Positions 1-8,944 are shown, numbered from the stretch's first letter. The stretch is DNA of 40,097 nt from an uncultured Prevotella sp. (GCA_900554695.1 USHV01000024.1:1-40097), one strand, 5' to 3'. The notes: generated from the letters alone by a model not told the origin. Program-made: numbers and translations.

Positions 1-2
1 TG

Positions 3-10
3 CAAAGATA
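3..10 (-). promoter_or_regulatory. Bacteroidetes -7 box reading off the left edge
   Basis: The minus strand reads TATCTTTG, matching the TAnnTTTG -7 box of Bacteroidetes housekeeping promoters. It lies just beyond the stop of the 82-codon gene and points out of the window, so it probably starts a separate minus-strand transcript whose gene is not visible. No clear -33 TTTG is seen. Confidence 0.5.
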
Positions 11-50
11 CTATTTTTTGAATGATTTTTCGCATTTCACTTACTTTTGA

Positions 51-299
51 CTATAACAATATATCACGTAGAGAAGGAGTCTCTTCTGAACTATAAAAAT
101 TTTTTACTTCTTCCTTATCTTCCTCTTCTTTATCCTTTATCCATACTGCTATTTGTCCATTTGGTGATTCTGATTTTACTTTAAACCCATGCGTTGCAAG
201 CCATCTTTCGAATTCATCTATAGTCATACCATTTGGTATGTAAACCGGTTCATTACTTCTCAATAATAGACTCTTTTCATTCAAATTTTTCTTTTCCAT
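51..299 (-). CDS. small hypothetical protein, 82 aa
   Basis: I do not recognise a family. The protein is short and charged, with no signal peptide or membrane segment, so it is probably cytoplasmic. Residues 22-51 look like a small folded unit (PNGMTIDEFERWLATHGF onward, ending near AVWIKD), followed by an acidic stretch rich in E, D and K (about 55-66) and a short tail. A -7 box TATATTTG lies about 32 bp upstream of the ATG, which supports real expression. The coding DNA is clearly more AT-rich than the genes to the right, so recent acquisition is possible. Its neighbours say nothing about its role: the next gene on the right is decayed and the left side is cut off. Confidence 0.6.
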   Translation of the reverse strand: MEKKNLNEKSLLLRSNEPVYIPNGMTIDEFERWLATHGFKVKSESPNGQIAVWIKDKEEEDKEEVKNFYSSEETPSLRDILL

Positions 300-330
300 A
301 ATAATAGTATGTTTTGGTTATGTAATGTTA

Positions 331-338
331 CAAATATA
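331..338 (-). promoter_or_regulatory. -7 box for the 82-aa gene
   Basis: The minus strand reads TATATTTG, a full TAnnTTTG match, 32 bp before the ATG at 299. The surrounding 300-440 is very AT-rich. A TTTT run about 20 bp further upstream is at best a weak -33 element. Confidence 0.55.
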
Positions 339-587
339 CGAATAGATATAATAAAAGGACATGAAAGTTATGCTAATAATATTAAATGTAAAGTTAAAAA
401 AATACATCCGAAATAGTTAAATCTTTAAAATTATCCGGGAAGTACATTATTGCCTACAGAATGCAATTCTATAAGAAAAAACGAGGAAATACATGTTTTA
501 CATGATTCATATCACACAATTATTTACACCAATAAATTTTTCGTTTTATTCCGTCCTTCAATAAAAGATATTTCAACCTCCGCCAGA

Positions 588-855
588 CTAATTTTGCATA
601 TACACGTTGCCGTCTCTCACGAAAGCCATATATCTACTATCGGAAGAAATAACAAGTCCAGCAGTTTTTTCTATCGTTTTACACCTTCATTCAATATAAT
701 TCAACGTCAGCATAAAGCACGTGACTCTGGCTGTATTTCTCGCGCAGGCTGTAAGCTCGGTTGTAGTCGTCGGCCGTTCCCTGTGCCGAAGACGGCAGTG
801 ACGTGCAGGCCATGAGCGCGGCCATGAGCACGACCGGTATCTTATGTCTTGTCAT
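588..855 (-). pseudogene. decayed S9-family dipeptidyl peptidase (DPP IV-like), N-terminal remnants
   Basis: An ATG at 855 opens a 54-codon frame with a signal peptide (MTRHKIPVVLMAALMACTS, cleavage near SSAQG) followed by DDYNRAYSLREKYSQ and VLYADVELY, then a stop at 691. This matches the usual start of secreted S9 dipeptidyl peptidases in Prevotella, where DY.RAYSL is followed by a beta-propeller of several hundred residues. Immediately downstream, in another frame (about 680 to 588), the DNA reads AGLVISSDSRYMAFVRDGN then VYMQN and a stop, which resembles the propeller segment SPDGKYxAYVRDxNLYV. The normal distance between these two pieces is far longer, so the gene carries an internal deletion, frameshifts and stops, and the catalytic domain is gone. 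From 440 to 587 I see only further stop-ridden sequence. Confidence 0.65.
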
Positions 856-974
856 GATGCAGTGTAAGTTTTTATCGGTTAGTGTTGTTTTTCGTACGGA
901 GCACACGTCCGGTTTCAGCCGTCCACATAGTCGATACGGACATTCGCGGCAGGCTCCACGACGTATGCTGATTC

Positions 975-982
975 CAAAGTTA
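975..982 (-). promoter_or_regulatory. -7 box upstream of the decayed peptidase
   Basis: The minus strand reads TAACTTTG (TAnnTTTG), 120 bp before the ATG at 855. The promoter seems intact although the gene it served is destroyed. Confidence 0.5.
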
Positions 983-1289
983 CGGATAATATTCGTATGA
1001 CAGGTCATTTATTGTGAATAAATTGTGTCTGAACGCCGAAAACAAGCTGCCTGCCGTGTGCCCGTAAACAAGTTCCGCACACGTGGCAATGGCCGGGGAA
1101 ACGTCGTCTTACGACCGCATATCGTCATGTTTTGACAGCTTCAGCCCGCCACTCTTCAAGCACCTACAGAACCAGCCGACGGACCATTCTGAGCCCAATT
1201 ATGCCGCCACATAATGGCAATAAAGACAAATAAGGACTGTTTCGGACTGATTTTATACGAATATTGTGCCGTATTACAGCATAATTTAT

Positions 1290-1297
1290 TAATTTTG
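1290..1297 (+). promoter_or_regulatory. -7 box for lrgA-lrgB
   Basis: TAATTTTG matches TAnnTTTG, 46 bp before the lrgA ATG. No convincing -33 TTTG at 19-21 bp upstream. Confidence 0.5.
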
Positions 1298-1343
1298 CGA
1301 CTTCTTAAATAAAACAAAAAAAGGTAAAAAGATTTTTTCAGTT

Positions 1344-1709
1344 ATGATGATCCGTCAACTGGCAATCCTGTTCGGATGCCTGGCACTGGGCGAACTTTTA
1401 ATCTATCTCACTCACGTCCCCCTGCCTTCGAGCATTCTCGGTATGCTCATTCTCACACTTCTTCTCAAACTCCGCGTAGTGCGCCTCGAATGGGTGCAGG
1501 GTCTGTCAGACTTCCTCGTGGCAAACATCGGTTTCTTCTTCGTTCCGCCAGGAGTCGCCATTATGGTTTACTTCGACATCATCAAGGCACAGTTGTGGCC
1601 AATAGTCATAGCATCGGTGGTATCGACGGTGCTCGTGCTCTTCACCACAGGATGGGTCCACGAGCTCTACGGCAAGGTTGTACGCAAATATAAAGGAGGC
1701 AAACAATGA
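1344..1709 (+). CDS. lrgA: LrgA/CidA family holin-like membrane protein
   Basis: This 121-aa protein is almost entirely hydrophobic, with about four membrane segments. The loop HVPLPSSILGMLIL (about 24-37) is characteristic of the LrgA/CidA family, as is FFFVPPGVAIM (about 64-74). The length is normal for the family. LrgA proteins act at the inner membrane with LrgB; in Gram-positives the pair modulates murein hydrolase activity and autolysis, and more recent work links it to export of small metabolites such as pyruvate or glycolate. The role in Bacteroidales is not settled. The stop overlaps the lrgB start by 4 bp (ATGA), so the two are translationally coupled. Confidence 0.9.
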   Translation: MMIRQLAILFGCLALGELLIYLTHVPLPSSILGMLILTLLLKLRVVRLEWVQGLSDFLVANIGFFFVPPGVAIMVYFDIIKAQLWPIVIASVVSTVLVLFTTGWVHELYGKVVRKYKGGKQ

Positions 1710-2398
1710 CATATTTCCATAACGAGTATTTCCTCATAGCACTCACATTCGGCTCTTATTTCTTTGGCAAGCTGATGCGCCGCCGCACCGGCTGGGCCAT
1801 AATGAACCCCATACTCGTGGCAATAGCCACCGTCATAATATTCCTGAGCGTCACCGGCACGAGCTACGACACCTACAACGCCGGCGGCCACATGATTGAG
1901 TTCTGGCTGCGTCCGGCAGTTGTGGCACTGGGTGTGCCGCTCTATCAGCAGCTCGAGACCATAAAGAAGCAGTTCCTGCCGATACTCGTATCCGAGCTTG
2001 CGGGCTGCATAGTAGGCATTGTGTCGGTAGTGGTGATAGCCCGACTGATGGGCGCGTCGCGCGAGGTGGTTCTGTCGCTCGCGCCCAAATCGGTCACCAC
2101 GCCTATTGCAATGGAGATAACCAAGGCCATCGGCGGCATTCCGTCGCTCACGGCCGCAGTGGTGGTGTGCGTAGGACTGCTGTGCGCTGTAGCCGGCTAC
2201 CGCACCATGGGTTTCGCCCATGTACGCACCCCAATGGCTCAGGGACTATCGATGGGAACCGCAGCCCACGCCCTCGGCACGGCCACATCGATGGACGTGA
2301 GCAAGCTGCACGGTGCATACGCCAGCCTCGGACTGACCCTCAACGGCATATTCACGGCACTCATCACGCCCTCGATAATGCCGATGATGAGCATCTGA
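1706..2398 (+). CDS. lrgB: LrgB family membrane protein
   Basis: This 230-aa integral membrane protein has six to seven hydrophobic segments. It carries the LrgB signature SLAPKSVTTPIAMEI (about residues 123-137) and the downstream G.A.HALGTA motif near 186-195. Its length matches the family. It works with LrgA in the inner membrane as a holin/antiholin-like or metabolite-export pair. The ATG lies inside the lrgA stop (ATGA), giving a two-gene operon that seems to end at the hairpin near 2445-2499. Start and reading frame are well supported; the physiological role here is unknown. Confidence 0.93.
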   Translation: MTYFHNEYFLIALTFGSYFFGKLMRRRTGWAIMNPILVAIATVIIFLSVTGTSYDTYNAGGHMIEFWLRPAVVALGVPLYQQLETIKKQFLPILVSELAGCIVGIVSVVVIARLMGASREVVLSLAPKSVTTPIAMEITKAIGGIPSLTAAVVVCVGLLCAVAGYRTMGFAHVRTPMAQGLSMGTAAHALGTATSMDVSKLHGAYASLGLTLNGIFTALITPSIMPMMSI

Positions 2399-2444
2399 CA
2401 ATCGTTGCGTAAAATGATATAACACAAACACCATATTCATATAT

Positions 2445-2499
2445 AAAGGCGGAAAGGCTGGACACCGGGCACATAACCCAATCCATACTTTCCGCCTTA
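2445..2499 (+). terminator. possible terminator after lrgB
   Basis: AAGGCGGAAAG (from 2446) is repeated inverted as CTTTCCGCCTT (2488-2498), an 11-bp perfect stem with a loop of about 31 nt, starting 48 bp after the lrgB stop. There is no strong T run, so a processing or stabilising hairpin is also possible. Confidence 0.45.
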
Positions 2500-2610
2500 T
2501 GTATTGCTGCGTATGCTGTTTTTGCTCATTCGGCAGCATATTCTGACACAATCAGACAAATGGTGGCCGTTTTTTTACCATCAACACACCGCTACATTAA
2601 ATAATAAATT

Positions 2611-2618
2611 TATATTTG
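2611..2618 (+). promoter_or_regulatory. -7 box for the 2807-7438 operon
   Basis: TATATTTG followed by CA is a full match to TAnnTTTG. No TTTG is present at the -33 position, so an activator may be needed. Confidence 0.45.
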
Positions 2619-2806
2619 CAATATGCTGTTGGTTCTAAATATATAACATACACTAATAAAGGACCATTACCATTAAACCTTACGAAACAATCTGAAAATA
2701 AGAAATCTGTTAGTTAAAAGTAATACTATAACGGTTTCATTATGACCCATACATAAGCTTTCAAAAAATCTATTATTCATAACACATTAATCTATAACAT
2801 AACAAC

Positions 2807-4765
2807 ATGAAGAGACTTTACTTGTTTTTAATCTTCGGATTATGTGTACTCAACATGTATTCCGGAAGGAAAGAACCTTACAGGGGTTCACGCATATTCT
2901 GGGATATGCGCAGTCAGCAGACAATATTCGACGGAGGATGGTATGCACGTCTGATACAACTGCAAGACGGACGACTGCTCGCCGTTACAGAGGTGAACTG
3001 GGACATAGTGATAAACACCAGCGAGGACAACGGTCGTACATGGTCGCCACAGAAAACAGTTTTCCATCATCCGGAAGGATTCAACTACTACGACGCCGAC
3101 CTTTATCAGTTGAGCGACGGCAAGATAATCATTACATACAACATAGGTTTCCCATCAGTACCCGGAGGACGTTTCGGAGTCAGACTGCATATAAGCGAGG
3201 ATAACGGCGAGACGTGGGGCGACGAGATATTCGTATATGACGGCGAGACAACATTCGAAAACGGATGTTGGGAACCGGCAATACTCGAGTTGCCGTCGGG
3301 CGAAGTACATCTCTATGTGTCTGACGAAGCACCATACGTCACATCAGGAGAACAGTGCATACAACTTATGCGTTCGTTCGACCGTGGCAAGACCTGGAGC
3401 GCGCCGCAGACCGTTTCGTTCCGCCCCGGCTCAAGAGACGGAATGCCAACACCGGTAATTGTAGGCGACAGTATAGTACTGACAATTGAAGACAACGGTT
3501 GGCCGGGCATGGAAAGCTTCGTACCGGTGACTGTAAGAACATCAATAGAAGATAACTGGAGCAACGCTCCTGTAGGAGCAAACAGTCCATATCGCTCACA
3601 AGTGATAGACTACGACTGGTGTCCTCTCGCGTTTGGCGGCGCGCCTTATATGCGTGTACTGCCATGGGGAGAGACTTTGCTGTCGAGACAATCATACTAT
3701 GAGAGCGGAAACTACGGCGTAATGAACATGTATGTTTATGTGGGCGACGAGAACGCCCGCAACTTCAAAGCCATGTCGCAACCATTCCCCGACAATGTGG
3801 AGTCAGGAATATCAATCGAAGTAAATTCGGTATCGGTAGTAGATACTGGTGAGGTGTGCGCGCTCGGAGGATTCGTCTCAGGACCGAACGGACGTCATGT
3901 GGACATGGTGAAGGGCTATCCACGCCGTATGCTCAAGGCATATTACGGCCATCCGACACTCGACGGAGCAATAGGAACCGACGAATATCACACACCTGAG
4001 GCCAATCAGATAATGATGGGAACAAACTCACTCGGACACAACGTATATGCCGACCTGAGTTACGACAACGACTGTCTGTACTTTGTGGCAAACGTCGATG
4101 ACAACACACCAACCGCAGGCTCGTCGCAGTCGCGATTGCTGAAGGACGGTGTGAGACTGCTTATTGATGCCGACAACGTGTCGGACACGGCTCCCGTGAA
4201 AGGCATGTTCGACATATTCTTCTCTACAGACGGAAAATTCGAATGTCTCCAGGGCGACAACGGCTACTGGACTGAGTGCGACCTACAAGGCATAAGCTGC
4301 AAAGTGAACGTGGAAGACGACCATTACGTAATCGAGGCAGCCATACCGTGGCAAGCCCTCGGAAAGACAGGTGCGCCCACAGGACAGCGTATGGCTGCAG
4401 GCATAGAGGTACAGGACAGATGCAACAACGGCTTCGTTTCGGAATCGATACCAGACGTAAGGCATGACGAATCGTGGACATGGATGGAACTAAGACTCGA
4501 CGACAACGGTGTAACAGATGGCATACATACCGCCAAAACAGCCGACGACAACAATGTGACAGTTAAGACCGACGGCGACAGACTAACTTTCACCTGTGAC
4601 GGAACAATAGACAATGTGAAGATATATTCGGCAGACGGACGACTTATGAAAACTGTCAGTTCAGGACGTGACGCATGCTCGACAGAAGTAAACGGCAAAG
4701 GCATGATGGTAGCCACTGTAACCATGACCGACGGCAGTGTGATAAACAAGAAGATAATAAAATAG
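2807..4765 (+). CDS. secreted BNR/Asp-box glycosidase-like protein with CBM9-like module
   Basis: The 652-aa protein begins with a signal peptide (about 1-20). Residues 40-370 form a sialidase-type beta-propeller with three Asp-boxes: SEDNGRTW (72-79), SEDNGETW (130-137) and SFDRGKTW (190-197). The WYARLIQLQDGRLLAV segment and GCWEPAILELPSGE (153-166) resemble exo-acting propeller enzymes such as GH93 exo-arabinanases more than true GH33 sialidases, but I cannot place the family. Residues 385-565 look like a CBM9/DOMON-type beta-sandwich (LDGAIGTDEY, DGVRLLIDADN, YVIEAAIPWQAL). The last 55 residues (GTIDNVKIYSADGRLMKTV onward) form a type-IX-secretion-like C-terminal tail. The next gene starts 21 bp after the stop, so they form an operon. 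Likely exported and acting on a glycan; substrate unknown. Confidence 0.7.
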   Translation: MKRLYLFLIFGLCVLNMYSGRKEPYRGSRIFWDMRSQQTIFDGGWYARLIQLQDGRLLAVTEVNWDIVINTSEDNGRTWSPQKTVFHHPEGFNYYDADLYQLSDGKIIITYNIGFPSVPGGRFGVRLHISEDNGETWGDEIFVYDGETTFENGCWEPAILELPSGEVHLYVSDEAPYVTSGEQCIQLMRSFDRGKTWSAPQTVSFRPGSRDGMPTPVIVGDSIVLTIEDNGWPGMESFVPVTVRTSIEDNWSNAPVGANSPYRSQVIDYDWCPLAFGGAPYMRVLPWGETLLSRQSYYESGNYGVMNMYVYVGDENARNFKAMSQPFPDNVESGISIEVNSVSVVDTGEVCALGGFVSGPNGRHVDMVKGYPRRMLKAYYGHPTLDGAIGTDEYHTPEANQIMMGTNSLGHNVYADLSYDNDCLYFVANVDDNTPTAGSSQSRLLKDGVRLLIDADNVSDTAPVKGMFDIFFSTDGKFECLQGDNGYWTECDLQGISCKVNVEDDHYVIEAAIPWQALGKTGAPTGQRMAAGIEVQDRCNNGFVSESIPDVRHDESWTWMELRLDDNGVTDGIHTAKTADDNNVTVKTDGDRLTFTCDGTIDNVKIYSADGRLMKTVSSGRDACSTEVNGKGMMVATVTMTDGSVINKKIIK

Positions 4766-4786
4766 AACAACAAAAAGAATCATAAC

Positions 4787-7438
4787 ATGAACAGATATAT
4801 ATTCCCTATAATAATGCTCATGGCATCGGCAACTGCCGGGGCACAGAACACATCGTCACCATACAAAGGCTCGCAGGTCACAAACGGAGAGTTTTTCCTG
4901 TACAACGTGGAGTCTGGCATGTGGCTGCAGAACAACGACCGACGCACCGACCAGTGGACGACAAGAGCGGAGCTGGACACTCGCGGTTTTGAAGTAAGCA
5001 TCACTGCCGAGGGCAACGGCTACAGACTCAATCCTAAATTCAGCGGCAACCACAGCATCAACGGAAACGGTCTGTATATGGACACCGGTGATGCCGTGAC
5101 TATATGGCGGATAACGCCTGTGGAGGGCTCCGACATAAGCAATGCCTACACCATTGAGTCTGACTACGGCAAGATAGGTATGGGCGATGACGGATATATC
5201 AGTCAGAACGCAACGTCAAACAACACGTGGCAGCTCGTCACAAGAGAGGAACGAATAGCTGCAATGGCGGAAGCTACGCCACAACATCCGATTGACGTGA
5301 CTTGGCTTGTACAGGATCCCAACTTCGCTTTCAACGACGAACGCTACAGTGCATGGAACGCAAGTTTCGGAGGTGGAAACAATGTAGTAGGTGGCGACGG
5401 AAGGGTGATGTGTAACCGTGCGCACGAGAGCTGGAACTCGACAAGCATAGACATGCACCAGACCATCAACGGAATACCCGACGGAACATATCTCGTAAGC
5501 GTACAGGGCTACTACCGTGACGGCAGCGGATTCATAGAAAAGCACGAGAACGGCACAGAGACAATGCGTACAATGTATTTCGCAAACCACGTGAAAAAAC
5601 CTCTACAATGTATAATAGAAGGTGGCTCTGACGTGGAGACACCGTATTACTACTATCAGGCAGCCGGCAAATGGACGCCGAACGACCTCGACTGCGCATC
5701 GGCAATATTCTTCGAAGGAGGATATCAGAACGAGCCACTCACCGTGCCCGTCACTGGCGGAGAGTTGCGCATAGGTCTGTCTAAGCCGTCGAGCGACGGA
5801 GTGGAAGCAGACTGGACCGTGTTCGACAACTGGAAAATAGTATATCTCGGTAAGGACATCGACATGACAGAAATAACAGATGCGCTTGTGAAAGCCATGG
5901 AAGAAGCGGAACAATATGTCACGTCCGGAACCGATGCGATGAATACTGCTTTGAGCGAATGCATGGCAGAGGCTGAGATGCTGACAACATCTGATGACGT
6001 GGATGCCGTGATAAACATGACGGAGAAGCTCACATCGCTCACAACCACCATAAAACAGTCGGCCGCAACCATCGCCACGCTGAGACAGACCATAGACATA
6101 GCGCTCGGTGAAGAGTCCACACCGGATTATGCCGAAGCCATTGCAAACGCGCAAAAAACAGTGAGCGAGGCTACTACTGCCAAAGATCTGCAACAGAGCC
6201 TGCAGGCATTGAGATTTGAACGCAAGATCAACGCCGCAGACAAACACGAAAACGTATTCACCGGAAACGCTCCGGACAATGGTGAGTTCTATCTGTACAA
6301 CGTAGGACAAAAGCAGTTCTTATGCGGCGGATCGGACTGGGGCGCACATGCGGCACTCGGTTTTCCGGGAATACCTGTTACGCTCACAAAGACAGCCGGC
6401 ACATTCAGAATAAGTACCGGACTGGACAACGGCAGCGGTGACTGGTTAAACTACAACGGCTACTGCGACACACCGGATCAGAATCTTTGGGCATTCAAAC
6501 AAGTGGAAGGCACAGAATGTGTATATAACATCGTGAAACGCACCTCGCCCAACGAAGGAATGGCTTTCAATCCTTACGCTACAACAGACGCCGGAGCAGG
6601 CGTAGCTTTCTATGCGACAGTAGGAACGAGTGAGACAAATCTGGAGTCGCCCGACGCGCAATGGATTCTCGTGAGCAAAGCCGACCGTGACGCGCTGCTC
6701 AAGAACGCATCACCTGAAAATCCTGTTGATGCCACATATCTCATAAAGATGCCAGGATTTAATCAGCGGGAATATGGCAACACCACATGGGATAAGGAAA
6801 ACGGCGCCTGGGCTCACAACGCAGGCACAATAGAAGGCAGGGGCAACAGACAGGAGGACTTTGCATTCGCTGTTGAAGGCTCTGGCAACGCTTTCGAACT
6901 GACACAGGACATAAAGGACCTGCCGGCAGGAAAATACATAGTATCGGTACAGGGCTTCTACCGTAACGGGAACACACGCAACGTGGAAAGAATGTTCAAA
7001 GCCGGAGAGAAAGCAACGCGCGAAGCTGTGCTGTATGCCAACGAAGCGGAAACTCCACTGCCCGACATAACAGAAGGAGTAGGGATGGCTCCGGGATATG
7101 GTGTGACGACAGAGGCTGGAGAACTGCCTGCAAGCGGCACTGATGCGACAAACTACTTCCAGAACGGACTATACAAAACATCGACAGAAGTGGAGGTTGG
7201 CAGCGACGGACTGCTCACCATCGGCATATTCAAACAGAATGCCGTAGACAACGACTGGATTGTGGTGGACAACTTCAGACTGACTTATCTCGGCCCGACG
7301 ACCTCTACCGGAATAACCGAAATGGAGAATAATCGCAACAACAACAGCAAGACATACACAATACAGGGTATAGAGGTGAAAGACGCCAATAAACCAGGCA
7401 TATATATCAGAGATGGACGCAAAGTCATAGTGCGCTGA
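4787..7438 (+). CDS. large secreted protein with duplicated carbohydrate-binding-like modules
   Basis: This 883-aa protein has a signal peptide (1-19) and two copies of one module joined by a helical linker. Copy one runs about 34-353 (starts GEFFLYNVESGMWL, contains YLVSVQGYYRDG near 234 and ends DWTVFDNWKIVYLG). Copy two runs about 499-842 (starts GEFYLYN, contains YIVSVQGFYRNG near 716 and ends DWIVVDNFRLTYLG). Residues 355-490 are rich in A, E, T and M and probably form a coiled or helical bundle. The first third of each module may be a ricin-like trefoil and the rest a jelly roll. The end, IQGIEVKDANKPGIYIRDGRKVIVR split as a short sorting tail, suggests cell-surface export. I recognise no catalytic motif; a glycan-binding or adhesin role is inferred. 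It is cotranscribed with the upstream Asp-box protein and ends at a strong hairpin. Confidence 0.65.
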   Translation: MNRYIFPIIMLMASATAGAQNTSSPYKGSQVTNGEFFLYNVESGMWLQNNDRRTDQWTTRAELDTRGFEVSITAEGNGYRLNPKFSGNHSINGNGLYMDTGDAVTIWRITPVEGSDISNAYTIESDYGKIGMGDDGYISQNATSNNTWQLVTREERIAAMAEATPQHPIDVTWLVQDPNFAFNDERYSAWNASFGGGNNVVGGDGRVMCNRAHESWNSTSIDMHQTINGIPDGTYLVSVQGYYRDGSGFIEKHENGTETMRTMYFANHVKKPLQCIIEGGSDVETPYYYYQAAGKWTPNDLDCASAIFFEGGYQNEPLTVPVTGGELRIGLSKPSSDGVEADWTVFDNWKIVYLGKDIDMTEITDALVKAMEEAEQYVTSGTDAMNTALSECMAEAEMLTTSDDVDAVINMTEKLTSLTTTIKQSAATIATLRQTIDIALGEESTPDYAEAIANAQKTVSEATTAKDLQQSLQALRFERKINAADKHENVFTGNAPDNGEFYLYNVGQKQFLCGGSDWGAHAALGFPGIPVTLTKTAGTFRISTGLDNGSGDWLNYNGYCDTPDQNLWAFKQVEGTECVYNIVKRTSPNEGMAFNPYATTDAGAGVAFYATVGTSETNLESPDAQWILVSKADRDALLKNASPENPVDATYLIKMPGFNQREYGNTTWDKENGAWAHNAGTIEGRGNRQEDFAFAVEGSGNAFELTQDIKDLPAGKYIVSVQGFYRNGNTRNVERMFKAGEKATREAVLYANEAETPLPDITEGVGMAPGYGVTTEAGELPASGTDATNYFQNGLYKTSTEVEVGSDGLLTIGIFKQNAVDNDWIVVDNFRLTYLGPTTSTGITEMENNRNNNSKTYTIQGIEVKDANKPGIYIRDGRKVIVR

Positions 7439-7459
7439 TGTGTGCCGGTCCACTACCCC

Positions 7460-7509
7460 GCCGCAGCATTCCTACATCTCTAAACAAGAAAACAATGGAA
7501 TGCTGCGGC
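7460..7509 (+). terminator. strong hairpin ending the 2807-7438 operon
   Basis: GCCGCAGCATTCC (7460-7472) is exactly inverted as GGAATGCTGCGGC (7497-7509), a 13-bp GC-rich stem with a 24-nt loop, 22 bp after the stop codon. No long T run follows. From 7510 to 7774 I see no supported gene and no clear TAnnTTTG box; a short open frame over the hairpin is not convincing. Confidence 0.6.
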
Positions 7510-7774
7510 ACAAAAGATATTCAGCCATACAATCATGTAATTCTTGAGAAAATTAAAGTAATAAAACTTATTTCAAGTCCTAAAAGAGTCAATATCACGC
7601 TTCCGGAAGATCAATACCAGAACTTCGAAAAGTCATTTTCAAAATACCGGAATCCTAAACATGCGTGATTATCATCGAAAACGGGCAAATCGACACTATT
7701 ATAATATCATATATTAATCATACTATAATCCGTTTCAAATCATTCAATAAAACACAAAACAAAAATTCTACAAC

Positions 7775-8944
7775 ATGAAGAAACATCTATTAACACTACT
7801 GCTCACTGTCTCGCTCGGCATGTATGGCCAGAACGGGAAATACGACGTGGCGGCTTATGTGTGGCCCGCCTATCACGACGAGCCGCGCTTTCAGAACGAA
7901 ATGAACATATTCCACGACGGCAAGGGCGAGTGGGAGGCCGTGTATAAGGCTAAGCCCAAGTATGAGGGACACAGGCAGCCGAGAGTGCCTCTGTGGGGCT
8001 ATCTGGACGAGGCAAGCCCAAAGACACAGGAGAAGATAATAAAGACGGCACTGAAATATGGCGTTAACACGTTCATATTCGACTGGTACTGGTATGAGGG
8101 ACGGCCTTTTCTGGAGAGTGTTCTGAACGACGGTTTCCTGAAAGCCAAGAACAACCGCAAGATGAAGTTCTACCTGATGTGGGCAAACCATACGCACACA
8201 GCTTATATAAATCCGGACGAACCGGACAAGAACAAGGTTTACTGGAAGGGGGAGACAAGCGCAGAGGACTTCGACCGATTCACCGACCACATAATAAAGG
8301 ATTATTTCTCACAGCCCAACTACTACACGATAGACGGCAAGCCGGTGTTCGCCATTTATGAGGTGGGAACGTTCGTAAACGGAATGGGAGGCATGGAGAA
8401 CGCCCGGAAGGCGCTCGACCGATTCCGGGACAAGTGTGTGAAGGCAGGGCTTAAGGGTGTGCATCTGCAGGCGATACTGTGGGGCGCGCTGCCTACAACG
8501 CTATCGGGAGTGCCCGGTGACAAGACGGAGACACAGGACAACACGGTGAAGTATCTCGGATTTGAGAGTCTGACAAACTATCAGTGGTGCCACTTCGTGC
8601 CAGCCAACCAGGACTATCAGTCGTGGGGCGAGCAGGCGACAGCCAAATACGACGAATTCAGCAACGGTTTCTCTGTGCCTTACTTCCCGCACGTATCAAT
8701 AGACTGGGACAACAATCCGCGCTTTCCGGGCAACGATCCGCAGTCGGCTGTTACGGGTGTTACACCGGAGAAGTTTGAGAACTTCCTGCGTGTGGCAAAG
8801 GACTTTGTGGACAAACACCCCAACCAAGTGCCGCTTGTGACGATAAACGCGTGGAACGAATGGGCCGAAGGCAGTTATCTCGAGCCCGACACTCACTTCA
8901 AATACGGATTTCTTGAAGCTGTGAAAAAGGTGTTCAAGAAATGA
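7775..8944 (+). CDS. secreted GH99-like (WbsX-type) protein
   Basis: The 389-aa protein has a signal peptide (1-18, ending near YGQNG). The remainder is one domain of the glycosyltransferase-WbsX / GH99-like family: YDVAAYVWPAYHDEPRF at the start, NTFIFDWYWYEGRPFL (98-113), FYLMWANHTHT, KPVFAIYEV, and the hallmark NAWNEWAEGSYLEPD (358-372) with the paired acidic residues expected of a retaining clan-A-type fold. Cytoplasmic members sit in O-antigen clusters. Here the signal peptide and the surrounding catabolic genes argue for a periplasmic or surface glycoside hydrolase, perhaps endo-acting on mannose-like bonds as in GH99; this is inference. It stands alone, 330 bp after the previous operon, and converges with the fructokinase gene. 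Confidence 0.8.
   Translation: MKKHLLTLLLTVSLGMYGQNGKYDVAAYVWPAYHDEPRFQNEMNIFHDGKGEWEAVYKAKPKYEGHRQPRVPLWGYLDEASPKTQEKIIKTALKYGVNTFIFDWYWYEGRPFLESVLNDGFLKAKNNRKMKFYLMWANHTHTAYINPDEPDKNKVYWKGETSAEDFDRFTDHIIKDYFSQPNYYTIDGKPVFAIYEVGTFVNGMGGMENARKALDRFRDKCVKAGLKGVHLQAILWGALPTTLSGVPGDKTETQDNTVKYLGFESLTNYQWCHFVPANQDYQSWGEQATAKYDEFSNGFSVPYFPHVSIDWDNNPRFPGNDPQSAVTGVTPEKFENFLRVAKDFVDKHPNQVPLVTINAWNEWAEGSYLEPDTHFKYGFLEAVKKVFKK

Larger units (their letters stand above)
856..1343. other. intergenic region, divergent promoters
   Basis: I see no gene here. It carries the leftward promoter of the decayed peptidase (975-982) and the rightward promoter of lrgA (1290-1297). The stretch between them (about 1020-1240) is higher in GC and may be decayed coding DNA, but I could not identify it. 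Confidence 0.5.
2399..2806. other. intergenic region with promoter for the glycosidase-like operon
   Basis: No gene is visible. After the lrgB hairpin the DNA becomes AT-rich. TATATTTG at 2611-2618 is a full -7 box reading right, which would give a leader of about 180 nt before the ATG at 2807. Confidence 0.5.

Noticed and set aside
19..30. TGAATGATTTTT near the left edge as a third copy of the sugar-locus operator
   Set aside because: One arm has a mismatch, the other arm would fall outside the window, and the distance to the nearby -7 box (8 bp) does not match the 46-47 bp of the two real sites.
691..1008. 105-codon frame starting at 1008 as an intact gene
   Set aside because: The upstream 51 codons overlap the promoter region; only the part from the ATG at 855 looks like protein, and that is a truncated peptidase start.
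7438..7668. 76-codon open frame after the duplicated-module gene
   Set aside because: It lies across the 13-bp terminator hairpin, has no promoter of its own and no recognisable family.
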